64,000 bases of DNA from Achromobacter xylosoxidans (GCF_014490035.1 NZ_CP061008.1:248001-312000); one strand, 5' to 3'; positions 23,866 through 32,805 are shown, counted from the stretch's first letter. A program made the numbers and translations. The notes: a model not told the origin generated them from the letters alone.

Positions 23866-25887
23866 TCAACGTTTGATGAACGCAATGATCTGCTGCTGGG
23901 TGCCTTTGTCGTTGTCGAAGCCGCCATGCGTGCTGGCTGCCACGGGCGGGTTGGCGGAGCCGGGCGCAGGGCTGCCTTCGGGCGAGACATGCACGGCGTC
24001 GCAAGCGATGCCGGCATCGCGGAAATAGCGTTCCATGCCCAGCAGCGGCGTGGTGGTGCCGCCTTCGAAGGACTCGCTCACCAGATAGAGCAGCGAGCGG
24101 CGATACGGGCCGCAGGTGGGGTCGTCTTCCTCGGCCCGGTCGGAAAGGTGGAACTGCTGATAGCGTTTTACCCGCGTCTTCAGGTGCGGCACGACCAATT
24201 TCTGGAAGGTGTCCAGCGTGACTGCCGGGGCCATCAGGTTGAGCGATTCCAGTTCGCCGCCGTCAGCCGTCAAGCGGTGCACGAAGTGGCTGGCGACGAT
24301 GGCGCCGGCCGAATGGCCGACGATGTGCAGGCGCACGCGGCCCTGGCTGACATGCGATTTGAAGTGCTTGTAGAGCATGATCATCGCGGCTTCTTCCTGC
24401 GCCATGCCTTTGGGCGTCGGTTCGCTCATGGCCTGGGCGTTCTGCTTCATCTCGCCCCAGATCACCGTGCCAGGCCGGGCCAGCCAGCGTTCCAGGCGCT
24501 GGTTCCACCAGCGCTCCAGCCGCTCGCCCAGGCCGCCCGTGGTGCGCGGCACGCTGTGGGCGGCGTCCTGGATGATGTTCTTCACGGTGGTGATGAAGTC
24601 CGTTTCCCACATCAGGAAGACCGGGAAGATCTGTTTCTCGTAGAGCAGCGGGATCCATTCGGCGGCGGCTTCCGCCGCATCTTCTTCGCCCACCAGGCCG
24701 CCATGTGCGTACACGCAGACGTCCATGGGCCTGTCCTTCAAGCCCCACTTCTCGCGCGCGGCGTTCATGTGCACATCGACGATGGCGCGCAGGTCGTCGG
24801 GCGTGGTGCGGAACGTGCCGCTGTTGCTGAGCTTGCCGTTGTTGCCGACGTTGACGATGAAGGGCGAGAGTTCGCGGTTGCGCAGCACGGTTCCTGCGGC
24901 CAGCGTGACACGCTTGCCTTCGGTGCGCAGGGTGATGCTGTTCGAGATCTTGGTGTGCTCATGCGTGACCACGCCCAGCTGCACCACCCAGCAATCCATG
25001 GCGTTGCGCATCCAGTCGTCGTAGGTCAGCACCGCCAGGCCATGGGTGCCCCATTCCTCGCCCCAGGAGTTCTGGATCAGGAAGCCGTCCTGGGTATAGC
25101 CGACGATGACGAAGGCGTGGCCGTCGGTGGCGGAGTCCTGCTTGTCGGGCGGGATGATCCAGAATGGCTGCGCGCCCGGCGTGGAAGGCGTCTTCTGCGG
25201 GGTGACGCCATGGCCGTCGTCCCAGCCGGCATGGCAGCCCGCGCTGGCGTACAGGATGCCGACCTCGTTGAGCGCCGCGTGCATTTCGACGATGTTGCGC
25301 GTGTCGATGCGGTAGTAGGCGCCCAGCGGGCGCTTGACGGCGTCCAGCCACCAGTCGTCGGCGGTTTCGTTGGCCGCCGCCGGCATGGCCAGGGCCGGAA
25401 ACAGTTCCTGGGCGCACGCGCCGTGCTTGAACCAGCCCTTGAGCGCGCCGCGCAGGCTCGATCCCGTGTCGTCGACGGAACCCGGGAACTCGTCATAGCG
25501 TCTGGCCATGGAGTACAGCATGAATGGCGAGATGGCCGGGCGCGGTTCGCGCTCCGACTTGCGCAGCAGGTATTCGACCACCGTGGACAAGGCGAAGCCG
25601 GTGCAGGCCGAGGTGTCTTCCTGGTGCTTCACGGTCAATCCCATCGCGGGAATCATCTCGGTCTTGGGCGTGACCGAGATGTTTGGGCGAAATGGGAGAT
25701 CGCGGACGTCGAAGGCGTCAGGCTTGGCCGTGCGGCGAAACGGCAGCGTGGGCGGCAGTGCGCGGCTTTTGCGTTTCGGGGTGGATCGGGGCGTCTTGGT
25801 CGCTGCCGTGCCGGCCGCGGCGGGCTGCCGCTTTGCCGCCGTCTTGCGTGCCGGGGCGGCGCGCCCCGCTTGCTTCTTTGCAGCCAT
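23866..25887 (-). CDS. Papain-like protease fused to alpha/beta serine hydrolase
   Basis: 673 residues in three parts. Residues 1-50 are a Lys/Arg/Ala/Pro-rich basic tail resembling histone-H1-like bacterial tails. Residues about 60-300 are a papain-type (C1) protease: Gln89 and Cys95 in VKHQEDTSACTGFA, His257 in DGHAFVIVGY and Asn273 in QNSWGEEWG. Residues about 380-673 are an alpha/beta hydrolase with the nucleophile elbow GHSAG (Ser526), an early HGG oxyanion segment (VCVYAHGGLVG) and a possible catalytic His654. There is no signal peptide, so it is probably cytoplasmic. First gene of the operon. The two active sites in one chain are unusual. Confidence 0.82.
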   Translation of the reverse strand: MAAKKQAGRAAPARKTAAKRQPAAAGTAATKTPRSTPKRKSRALPPTLPFRRTAKPDAFDVRDLPFRPNISVTPKTEMIPAMGLTVKHQEDTSACTGFALSTVVEYLLRKSEREPRPAISPFMLYSMARRYDEFPGSVDDTGSSLRGALKGWFKHGACAQELFPALAMPAAANETADDWWLDAVKRPLGAYYRIDTRNIVEMHAALNEVGILYASAGCHAGWDDGHGVTPQKTPSTPGAQPFWIIPPDKQDSATDGHAFVIVGYTQDGFLIQNSWGEEWGTHGLAVLTYDDWMRNAMDCWVVQLGVVTHEHTKISNSITLRTEGKRVTLAAGTVLRNRELSPFIVNVGNNGKLSNSGTFRTTPDDLRAIVDVHMNAAREKWGLKDRPMDVCVYAHGGLVGEEDAAEAAAEWIPLLYEKQIFPVFLMWETDFITTVKNIIQDAAHSVPRTTGGLGERLERWWNQRLERWLARPGTVIWGEMKQNAQAMSEPTPKGMAQEEAAMIMLYKHFKSHVSQGRVRLHIVGHSAGAIVASHFVHRLTADGGELESLNLMAPAVTLDTFQKLVVPHLKTRVKRYQQFHLSDRAEEDDPTCGPYRRSLLYLVSESFEGGTTTPLLGMERYFRDAGIACDAVHVSPEGSPAPGSANPPVAASTHGGFDNDKGTQQQIIAFIKR

Positions 25888-26065
25888 GGCGTACTCCAGT
25901 GGAGACAGGCTTTCAGCGCGAGGGCGGCAGTTTCAGGCAAGACAATATGACGACAGCAAAGATTGCGCCCGTAGCTGCGATATATAGGCGCGCCTACTCT
26001 GCTTCGCTAGTATCCGAAAGTACTAATCCGTGAATTTGCAATGGTGCGTTTTCACTATGTACGGC
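25888..26065 (-). promoter_or_regulatory. Promoter region of the protease/sensor operon
   Basis: 178 bp between dkgB and the operon, AT-rich at 25945-26060. It contains the 12-bp palindrome TAGGCGCGCCTA at 25985-25996 next to a TATATA run (25979-25986 region), and the inverted repeat TAGTA-N8-TACTA at 26008-26025. These are operator candidates; no confident -35/-10 pair is assigned. Confidence 0.4.
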
Positions 26066-26869
26066 CTAATCCCACTGCGCCGCCAGGCCCTCGGGACTGA
26101 CTTCGCGCCCATTGCGCTCCAGCGCCGCGATCCGCGCCATGTCCTCGTCCGTCAGCCGCAGGTCCTGGGCGAGCAGGTTGCTGGCCAGGTTCTCGCGCTT
26201 GGTCGACGATGGAATGACGGCATAGCCCAGTTGCAGCGCCCAGGCCAGCGCGACCTGCGCGGGTGTCGCGTCATGCCGCTGGGCGATCAGGCCGATGACC
26301 GGATCCTTCAGCACCTTGCCATAGGCCAGCGTCATGTACGACGTGACCGGAATGTCCTGTTCCTGCAGGAAGGCGGCGAGCTTGCGGTTCTGCAGGTAGG
26401 GGCTGAGTTCGATCTGGTTGGTGGCGATCTGCTCGCGGCCCACCGCGGCGATGGCGGCACGGGTTTCGGCGATGGGGAAGTTGGAGATGCCGATCTGGCG
26501 GGTCAGGCCTTGCGTCTTGGCCTCGGCCAGCGCGGTCATGAATTCGTCGATGGCGACGCCGTTGCCGGGCGCGGGCCAATGGATCAGGGTCAGGTCCGCG
26601 TAGTCGCTGCGCAGCTTGGCCAGGCTGTCCTTCAGGCTGGGGATGAGCTTGTCGCGGGCGTAGTTGGGAACCCAGATCTTGGTCGTGACGAACAGCGCTT
26701 CGCGCGGCACGCCGGATTCGGCGATGGCCTGGCCGACTTCGGCTTCGTTTTCGTAGATTTGCGCGGTGTCGATGGCGCGGTAGCCAAGATCCAGCGCGTT
26801 GCGCACGGAATCGATGACGGCCTGGCCCTGCAGGCGGAAGGTGCCGACGCCGAAGGCGGGAATGCTCAT
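26066..26869 (-). CDS. dkgB: 2,5-diketo-D-gluconate reductase B-type aldo/keto reductase
   Basis: 267 residues, the same length as E. coli DkgB and with long matching blocks from memory: [84 protein letters not shown] and [15 protein letters not shown]. Asp, Tyr, Lys and His of the AKR tetrad are placed in [13 protein letters not shown] and LIHWP. It reduces 2-keto or aldehyde substrates with NADPH (methylglyoxal and diketogluconate in E. coli). AGGAG precedes ATG 26869. Diverges from a YafC-like LysR regulator, as in enterobacteria. Confidence 0.9.
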   Translation of the reverse strand: MSIPAFGVGTFRLQGQAVIDSVRNALDLGYRAIDTAQIYENEAEVGQAIAESGVPREALFVTTKIWVPNYARDKLIPSLKDSLAKLRSDYADLTLIHWPAPGNGVAIDEFMTALAEAKTQGLTRQIGISNFPIAETRAAIAAVGREQIATNQIELSPYLQNRKLAAFLQEQDIPVTSYMTLAYGKVLKDPVIGLIAQRHDATPAQVALAWALQLGYAVIPSSTKRENLASNLLAQDLRLTDEDMARIAALERNGREVSPEGLAAQWD

Positions 26870-26991
26870 GGGTAACTCCTGATGGGTTCGCGGATCCGGG
26901 CGCAGATGCCCGGGAATGCCTGCAGTGTGCCTGGCGGATACTTGCGGAAAAAGTCCGGTATTCACGAAAGACTTTTGATATAAATGCAAGA
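26870..26991. promoter_or_regulatory. dkgB / LysR divergent region
   Basis: 122 bp with the hairpin CCGGGC-N6-GCCCGG at 26896-26913 in the dkgB leader. A TATAAA at 26979-26984 lies only 8 bp before the LysR start codon, so if it is a -10 element the LysR mRNA would be nearly leaderless. No Shine-Dalgarno is seen for that gene. Confidence 0.35.
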
Positions 26992-27891
26992 ATGAAGACG
27001 ACCCTCGATGAAATGCAGGTCTTTATCGCCATTGTGGACAGCGGTTCCATCACCGCTGCCGCAGACGTGCTTGGACAGACCGTTTCCGCCGCCAGCCGGA
27101 CCATGAGCCGGCTGGAAGAGAAGCTGCAGACCACGCTGATGCGCCGCACCACGCGGCGGCTGGAGCTGACCGAGGAAGGCCGGGCCTACCTGGAGCAGGC
27201 GCGCAAGATCGTGGCCGCGGTGGAGGAAAGCGAGGAGCTGATGAGCCTGCGCCGCAACCAGCCGGCCGGTCGCTTGCGGGTGGATGCGGCCTCGCCCTTC
27301 ATGCTGCACGTGATCGCGCCGCTGGTGCCGGGCTATCGCAAGCGCTATCCGCAGGTGGAACTGGAGCTCAACAGCAACGAGGGCAACATCGACCTGCTGG
27401 AGCGCCGCACCGACCTGGCCATCCGCATCGGACGCCTGAAGGATTCATCGTTGCATGCGGTGCCGCTGGGCCACAGCCGCGTGCGCGTGCTGGCCAGTCC
27501 CGGTTATCTGGGCGTGCATGGCACGCCCAGGCGCGTGGCCGATCTGGCTTCGCACATTTTGCTGGGCTTCAGCCAGCTGGAAGCGCTGAACGAATGGCCC
27601 TTGCTGGAGGCCGACGGCCAGGCCCTGCACATCAAGCCGCACGTGCGCGCGTTCAGCGGCGAAACCTTGCGGCAACTGGCCCTGAACGACGGCGGCGTCG
27701 TCTGCCTGTCCGATTTCATGACGCGTGGCGACCGCGCCAGCGGCGCCTTGCAGCAGCTGCTGGTGAAGCAGACGCAGGACGTGCGCCAGCCGATCAACGC
27801 GGTGTACTACCGCAACACCGCGATCTCTTCGCGCATCAAATCCTTCATCGACTACATGGTCCAGGCGCTGGGCCCGCGCGGCTTCGAATAG
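26992..27891 (+). CDS. LysR-family regulator, YafC-like
   Basis: 299 residues: N-terminal HTH ([40 protein letters not shown]) and a co-inducer domain from about residue 90 with [20 protein letters not shown] and [20 protein letters not shown], both very close to E. coli YafC as I recall it. E. coli yafC and dkgB (yafB) are also neighbours, so the pair is conserved across classes. Likely controls dkgB. Confidence 0.87.
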   Translation: MKTTLDEMQVFIAIVDSGSITAAADVLGQTVSAASRTMSRLEEKLQTTLMRRTTRRLELTEEGRAYLEQARKIVAAVEESEELMSLRRNQPAGRLRVDAASPFMLHVIAPLVPGYRKRYPQVELELNSNEGNIDLLERRTDLAIRIGRLKDSSLHAVPLGHSRVRVLASPGYLGVHGTPRRVADLASHILLGFSQLEALNEWPLLEADGQALHIKPHVRAFSGETLRQLALNDGGVVCLSDFMTRGDRASGALQQLLVKQTQDVRQPINAVYYRNTAISSRIKSFIDYMVQALGPRGFE

Positions 27892-27910
27892 CGGCGCGGG
27901 CGCTGCGGGC

Positions 27911-28855
27911 TCAGGCGCGTTCGCCGCTGACCGATTCGTACACCAGCGTCGCCAGCGTCAGGTCCTCCAGCGCGCTGCCCACGGCCTTGAACACGGTGAT
28001 TTCCTGATCGTCGCGGCGGCCCGGCAGTTCACCGGCGGCCAGTTGGTGCAGGTCGCCGCGGATATCCTCGCGCTTGAGCGCGCCGGCTTCGAAGGCGGCC
28101 AGCAGGTCGCCGGACTTGGTGGGCGCCTCGCTGGTGTCCACGTAGACCGAGGTGCCGTCGAAGCAGGCCGCGTCGGTTTCGCGCATTTCGGGCTTGAAGC
28201 TGCCGATCAGGTCCAGGTGCACGCCGGGGCGCAGCCAGGCGCCGTGAATCAGCGGCACGGTGGACAGGGTGGCGCAGCTGATGATGTCGGCCTGGCGCGC
28301 GGCGCTTTCCAGGTCGGCGGCGGCTGCCGCATCGAAGCCCTGCGCGCGCAACTCGCGGGCCAGTTTCTCGGCGCCGGCCGCACGCACGTTCCACACCAGC
28401 ACGCGCTGGATCGGGCGCACCGTGCGCATGGCCTGCGCCACCAGGCCGGCGATGCGGCCGGAGCCCACGATGAGCAGCGTGCTGGCGTCGGCGCGCGCCA
28501 GATAGTCCGCGCCCAGCGCGGCCGCGCCCGCCGTGCGGTACACGGTGACGATGTCGCCGTCCACCTGGGCTATCGGGACGCCGGTGGTGGCGCTGTACAG
28601 GTTGTAGGTGGCGTGCAGGCCGGGCAGGCCCTGGTGGGTGTTCTCGGGGAAGATGTTGATGATCTTCACGCCGAAATAGCCGCGGTCGCTCCAGGCGGGC
28701 ATGATCAGCGAGGTGCCGTGCGCATTGCCCGACTGGATGGCGTGGACATGCCGCGGCGGCACGGTGGCGCTGCCGCGGAAGGCCTCCCGCAGGGCGGGAA
28801 TGACGGCGTCGAAGGACAGGGCGTCGCGGGTTTGTTCGGTGTCGATGAAGCGCAT
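27911..28855 (-). CDS. Ornithine cyclodeaminase/mu-crystallin family protein
   Basis: 314-residue NAD(P)-dependent enzyme of the OCD/mu-crystallin family. Seen: the substrate-side segment YFGVKIINIFPENTHQG, the Rossmann loop LLIVGSGRIAGLVAQAM, HLDLIGSFKPEMRETD and ITVFKAVGSALEDL. Members deaminate and cyclise ornithine, or reduce cyclic imino acids such as pyrroline-2-carboxylate; the short N-terminal region makes the reductase group at least as likely as true ornithine cyclodeaminase. Convergent with the LysR gene; weak Shine-Dalgarno. Confidence 0.8.
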   Translation of the reverse strand: MRFIDTEQTRDALSFDAVIPALREAFRGSATVPPRHVHAIQSGNAHGTSLIMPAWSDRGYFGVKIINIFPENTHQGLPGLHATYNLYSATTGVPIAQVDGDIVTVYRTAGAAALGADYLARADASTLLIVGSGRIAGLVAQAMRTVRPIQRVLVWNVRAAGAEKLARELRAQGFDAAAAADLESAARQADIISCATLSTVPLIHGAWLRPGVHLDLIGSFKPEMRETDAACFDGTSVYVDTSEAPTKSGDLLAAFEAGALKREDIRGDLHQLAAGELPGRRDDQEITVFKAVGSALEDLTLATLVYESVSGERA

Positions 28856-29180
28856 GATTAGGTGCCTGCGGCGGGGCGGTCTGTCGTAGGGAGCAGGGGC
28901 AGTCTAGCAGCGCCGCGTCGGTGGCGCGCCGCAAGGGCGGCGGCGGGCCTCGCCGCTGGCTATCAATCTTTGCGCAGGCGTCATAACACCCCGTTATCGC
29001 ATGCCTGCGCCCCTTGCTTTTTCTGTTCCATAAATTCCTTTTGAATCAATGATTTGATTGGAACTTACCGAGCCGCCGCAAAATCCCTGCATAGTGGATT
29101 TCCCTGGGTCCACGGGGGCAAATCCCGCTGGCATGCTTCGACCACCGTTAGCGCCTGGGCGCGCAAAGAGAGGTCGTTTC
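28856..29180. promoter_or_regulatory. Intergenic region with AATCAA-N4-TTGATT operator candidate
   Basis: 325 bp between the OCD-family gene and the transporter operon. It holds the perfect dyad AATCAA-TGAT-TTGATT at 29044-29059 in a local AT-rich patch (29010-29065), suitable as operator or promoter of the rightward operon. I see no other gene here. Confidence 0.4.
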
Positions 29181-29273
29181 ATGTCGAGTTCAGTTCATCC
29201 CGCCACAGGACGGCCCGTGCTGGCCCGGGCTGTCCGCGGGCAAATTTCCGCCGCCGGAGCGCGCGTCGCATGA
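29181..29273 (+). CDS. Possible 30-residue leader ORF coupled to permease gene
   Basis: Short frame starting MSSSVHPATGRPV, with a good AGAGAGG Shine-Dalgarno 7 bp upstream. Its TGA stop overlaps the ATG of the permease gene (ATGA at 29270-29273), whose own Shine-Dalgarno is poorly placed. This is the layout of translational coupling through a leader peptide. No homology is recognised and it may simply be a chance frame. Confidence 0.35.
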   Translation: MSSSVHPATGRPVLARAVRGQISAAGARVA

Positions 29274-30208
29274 TCCGGCAACTGCTCAACCGCCTCACCA
29301 TCTCTCTGCCCGTCCTGCTGGGCGTGGTGGTGGTGTGCTTCGTCCTCCTGCAAGTGGCGCCGGCCGATCCCGCCGCCGTCATCGCCGGGCCTACGGCAAC
29401 CACGGAAGAGCTGGCGCAGGTACGCCAGGAACTGGGCCTGGACAAGCCGATGGCCTACCAATTGTCCATGTACATGTGGCGCCTGCTGCATCTGGACCTG
29501 GGGCGGTCGATGATTTCCAACGTGCCGGTGATCGACGAGATCGGCGCCACGATAGGCGCGACGGCGGAGCTGATGCTGGCCAGCGTGGTCTGGTCGGTCC
29601 CGCTGGCCATCCTGCTGGGCACGCTGGCCGCCTACCGGCGCGGCAAGCTCATCGACCGGTTCGTGATGACGCTGTCGGTCGTCGGCGTGTCGCTGCCGGT
29701 GTTCTGGGTCGGATTGCTGCTGGTGCAGCACGTGGGGGGCGCGGGCCTGTTGCCCTATATCGGCCGCAATGGCCCCTTGTGGACGCTGGCCGGGCTGCAG
29801 TCCATCGCCCTGCCCGCCTTGACCCTGGGTTCGGTGCTGATCGGACCGGTGGCGCGCATCACTCGCACCGCCGTGATCGAAACGCTCAGCGGCGACTACG
29901 TGCGCACGGCCCGGGCCAAAGGCGCCGGCGAGCGCCGCGTGGTGCTGCGCCACGCGCTGCGCAACGCGCTCCTGCCCATCGTCACGCTGGTGGGCCTGCA
30001 AGTCGGCAACCTGCTGGGCGGCGCTGTCGTGACCGAACAGATCTATTCCTGGCCGGGCGTCGGCCGCATGGCCGTGGGCGCGATCTTTGCCGGCGATTTC
30101 CCGTTGGCCCAGGGCGCGATCCTGGTGACGGCGCTGGGCTTCATCGTCATCAACCTGATCGTGGATCTGCTCTACGGCTACCTGGATCCGCGAGGACAAA
30201 AATCATGA
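29270..30208 (+). CDS. ABC transporter permease, DppB type
   Basis: 312-residue inner-membrane permease of the dipeptide/oligopeptide/nickel family. N-terminal segment MIRQLLNRLTISLPVLLGVV, then the periplasmic loop beginning VAPADPAAVIAGP and the EAA-type loop DYVRTARAKGAGERRVVLRH, which docks on the ATPase. About six membrane segments. Start at ATG 29270; the frame is open further upstream but the family starts here. Overlaps the second permease by 4 bp. Part of a five-gene transport/hydrolase operon ending at 36033. Confidence 0.9.
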   Translation: MIRQLLNRLTISLPVLLGVVVVCFVLLQVAPADPAAVIAGPTATTEELAQVRQELGLDKPMAYQLSMYMWRLLHLDLGRSMISNVPVIDEIGATIGATAELMLASVVWSVPLAILLGTLAAYRRGKLIDRFVMTLSVVGVSLPVFWVGLLLVQHVGGAGLLPYIGRNGPLWTLAGLQSIALPALTLGSVLIGPVARITRTAVIETLSGDYVRTARAKGAGERRVVLRHALRNALLPIVTLVGLQVGNLLGGAVVTEQIYSWPGVGRMAVGAIFAGDFPLAQGAILVTALGFIVINLIVDLLYGYLDPRGQKS

Positions 30209-31110
30209 GCGCAGGCGCGACTTCTTCGTTGGGCGGCGTGCCGCCTCAGGCCATGGCCGCGCCGCTGGCGCGCCTCGCATCGCGCTTGCGACGCGACCCC
30301 ATCCTGCTGCTGTCGCTGCTGGCGGTGATCGCGATTGTGCTGACGGCGGTGTTCGCGCCCTGGCTGGCGCCGCACGACCCCTATTCCACCAACATGTCCA
30401 TCGCCCGCAAGGCGCCGGGCTGGACCTCGCCCGAGGGCGTGGCCTATCTGCTGGGCACCGACGTGCAGGGCCGGGACATCCTGTCGCGCATCATCTACGG
30501 CATACGCGCCACGTTGATGCTGAGCGTACTGGCGGTCATCGGCGGGTCGGGAATCGGCGCGGCGCTCGGCATCCTGGCGGCCTATTACCGTCCGCTGGAA
30601 GGCGTGATCATGCGCGTGGTGGACGTGCTGCTGTCGTTTCCCGCGATCCTGTTCGGGCTCAGCCTGTCGGCGCTGATGGGGCCTGGAACGCTGAGCATGG
30701 TGCTTGCCCTGGGCATATCCGCCATCCCTGGCATGGCGCGAATCGCCCGCGGTTCGGCCATGGTGGTGATGAAACAGGAATACATGGAAGCCGGCCACGC
30801 GATGGGCTTCGGCAACTTCTACCTGATCACGCGCTATCTGCTGCCGAATTGTTCGTCGATGCTGATGATCTACGCCACCTTGCAGCTAGGCCACACCATC
30901 CTGCTGGGATCGGTGCTGTCGTTCCTGGGCCTGGGGCCGCAGCCGCCTTTCGCCGAACTGGGCAGCATGGCCGCCGACGGACGCAAGTTCCTGCAGGTGT
31001 TCCCGCATATCTCCACCATTCCGACGATGACGATCTTCTTCATCGTGCTGGCCTTCAACCTGCTGGGCGACAGCCTGCGCGATGCGCTCGATCCCAAGCT
31101 GCGGTTCTGA
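30205..31110 (+). CDS. ABC transporter permease, DppC type
   Basis: 301-residue partner permease. N-terminal cytoplasmic stretch, first membrane helix at about 31-50 (ILLLSLLAVIAIVLTAVFAP), then APHDPYSTN, LLGTDVQGRDILSRIIYGIR and the EAA loop EYMEAGHAMGFGNFYLITRY. The C-terminal GDSLRDALDPKLRF is diagnostic of the DppC/OppC group. ATGA overlap with the preceding permease. Confidence 0.92.
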   Translation: MSAGATSSLGGVPPQAMAAPLARLASRLRRDPILLLSLLAVIAIVLTAVFAPWLAPHDPYSTNMSIARKAPGWTSPEGVAYLLGTDVQGRDILSRIIYGIRATLMLSVLAVIGGSGIGAALGILAAYYRPLEGVIMRVVDVLLSFPAILFGLSLSALMGPGTLSMVLALGISAIPGMARIARGSAMVVMKQEYMEAGHAMGFGNFYLITRYLLPNCSSMLMIYATLQLGHTILLGSVLSFLGLGPQPPFAELGSMAADGRKFLQVFPHISTIPTMTIFFIVLAFNLLGDSLRDALDPKLRF

Positions 31111-31161
31111 ACCGCGGCGCGCTTGACCACACATCAGACCAACTTCGGGGAAACCACAACC

Positions 31162-32739
31162 ATGACGATCACCAAGGGCCTGGCCCTCGCGCCGCTGGCG
31201 TTGACCTTTCTGTTGTCCGTGCAGACGCCCGCGCTGGCGCAGTCCGACAAGACTGTCCTGATCCTGCGCGAGCTGGATACCGACAAATACGACCCGCACC
31301 GCACCACCGCGCGCGGCGCTGCCGAGGTGCTGTTCATGGCTGCCGACACGATGGTGGGCCTGGACTACGACATGAAGACGCCGGTGCCGGCGTTGGCCAA
31401 GAGCTGGACCGTATCGTCCGACGGCCTGACCTACACCTTCAGCCTGCGCGACAACGTGACGTTCTGCAGCGGCAAGAAGATGACGGCCAAGGACGTGGTG
31501 GCGAGCTACGAGCGCTGGCTGAATCCGGAAACCAAGGGATTGGAGCGCTGGCGCGCGGGTCCGGTGGACAGCATCACGGCGCCCGACGACTACACCGTGG
31601 TCTACAAGCTGAAGAAGCCCTACAACGAGCTGCTGCAGCAGATGGCGCACTACATGCATTCCGTCATCAATATCGATCAGGTCAAGGCCCTGGGCCAGGA
31701 CTATGGCGTGAAGGCCTTCGACGGCACCGGCCCCTATTGCTTCCAGAGCTGGACGCCGCGCAACGAGGTCGTGCTGACCAGGCATGCCGGATACGACTGG
31801 GGGCCAACGATCTACAAGGATCCCACGCCCAAGGTCGACCGGATCGTCTGGAAGATTGTGCCGGAGGAAAGCACCCGCCTGACGGCGCTGCAAAGCGGCC
31901 AGGCGGACCTGTCGCGCTACCTGCCGCAGTGGTCGATCAAGGACCTCAAGGCCGACAAGCGTCTCTTCGTGAGCAAGGCTGACCCGTTCTACTGGACCTT
32001 CTTCCTGGGTTTCAAGATCGACAAGCCCATGCTGGCGGACGTGAACGTGCGCCGCGCGATCAACCTGTCCGTCAACCGCCAGGCCTTGACCGAGGCCATC
32101 ACCTTCGGCGAGGCGGCGCCCGCCACCAGCATGCTGGCCACCAAGACACCGGCGGGCAAGAACGAGGCCTACCGCTATGACCCGGCCGCCGCCAAAAAGC
32201 TGCTGGACGAGGCCGGCTGGAAAATGCAGTCCGACGGCTACCGCTACAAGGACGGCCAGAAGCTCTCGCTGCTGCATTACGGGATCACGGGCTACTGGAA
32301 GGACATCATGGAAGCCGTGCAGGGCGACATGAAGAAAGTCGGCGTGGACCTGCGCGTGCAGCTGTTCGACTCGACCTCGGCCTGGGGCAAGCTGGCCACG
32401 CAGGAGTTCGACGAGTTCAGCATGAGCTTTGGCTACATGAGCACGGGCGAGGCCCTCAACAGCTATTTCCTGTCGGCCAGCATCCCGACGCCGAACCGCA
32501 TGAACTGGAAGGATGCCGATACCGACAAGTGGCTGGAGGAAGGCGGCCAGGCGCTGGACCCGAAGGAGGGCGACGCGATCCTGTCCAAGGCGTTGACCAA
32601 GATTTCGGACGGGGTCGCCTGGATTCCGCTGTACCACGACTCGCTCTACCTGGTGGGCGGACCGCGCATGAAGCCGATGCAGGCGCACGGCATCTTCGGC
32701 GCGGCGGCCTACAAGGGCCTGGACATCGCCTTCAAGTAA
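31162..32739 (+). CDS. ABC transporter substrate-binding protein, DppA/OppA family
   Basis: 525-residue periplasmic receptor. Signal peptide (core LALAPLALTFLLSV, cleavage after ALA near residue 26), then LRELDTDKYDPHRTTARG, PALAKSWTVSSDGLTYTFSL, DGTGPYCFQSWTPRNEVVL and INLSVNRQALTEAI, all of the SBP_bac_5 family. The family carries peptides, opines, glutathione or nickel; the ligand cannot be read from sequence, but neighbouring amidohydrolases suggest a cyclic amide or ureide. Start at ATG 31162 with GGGGA upstream. Confidence 0.9.
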   Translation: MTITKGLALAPLALTFLLSVQTPALAQSDKTVLILRELDTDKYDPHRTTARGAAEVLFMAADTMVGLDYDMKTPVPALAKSWTVSSDGLTYTFSLRDNVTFCSGKKMTAKDVVASYERWLNPETKGLERWRAGPVDSITAPDDYTVVYKLKKPYNELLQQMAHYMHSVINIDQVKALGQDYGVKAFDGTGPYCFQSWTPRNEVVLTRHAGYDWGPTIYKDPTPKVDRIVWKIVPEESTRLTALQSGQADLSRYLPQWSIKDLKADKRLFVSKADPFYWTFFLGFKIDKPMLADVNVRRAINLSVNRQALTEAITFGEAAPATSMLATKTPAGKNEAYRYDPAAAKKLLDEAGWKMQSDGYRYKDGQKLSLLHYGITGYWKDIMEAVQGDMKKVGVDLRVQLFDSTSAWGKLATQEFDEFSMSFGYMSTGEALNSYFLSASIPTPNRMNWKDADTDKWLEEGGQALDPKEGDAILSKALTKISDGVAWIPLYHDSLYLVGGPRMKPMQAHGIFGAAAYKGLDIAFK

Positions 32740-32746
32740 GCGCGAT

Positions 32747-32771
32747 GGCGGCGCGGCCGGTCCGCGCCGCC
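32747..32771 (+). other. Strong intercistronic hairpin after binding-protein gene
   Basis: Perfect 10-bp stem GGCGGCGCGG/CCGCGCCGCC with a 5-nt loop, 8 bp after the receptor stop and followed by GTTTCATC rather than a U-tract. More like a 3'-stabilising or partially terminating element that keeps receptor mRNA above that of downstream genes than a full terminator. Confidence 0.5.
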
Positions 32772-32805
32772 GTTTCATCATTCATCACGTCGCTGAGAGC
32801 CTTCC

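Noticed and set aside
17983..25887. Genomic island or prophage carrying the protease/sensor operon
   Set aside because: No integrase, tRNA, direct-repeat ends or insertion sequences are visible, and base composition of the coding part is like its neighbours.
29054..29269. N-terminal extension of the DppB-type permease by 72 residues
   Set aside because: The extension is Arg/Ser-rich with no family likeness; the conserved permease N-terminus starts at ATG 29270.
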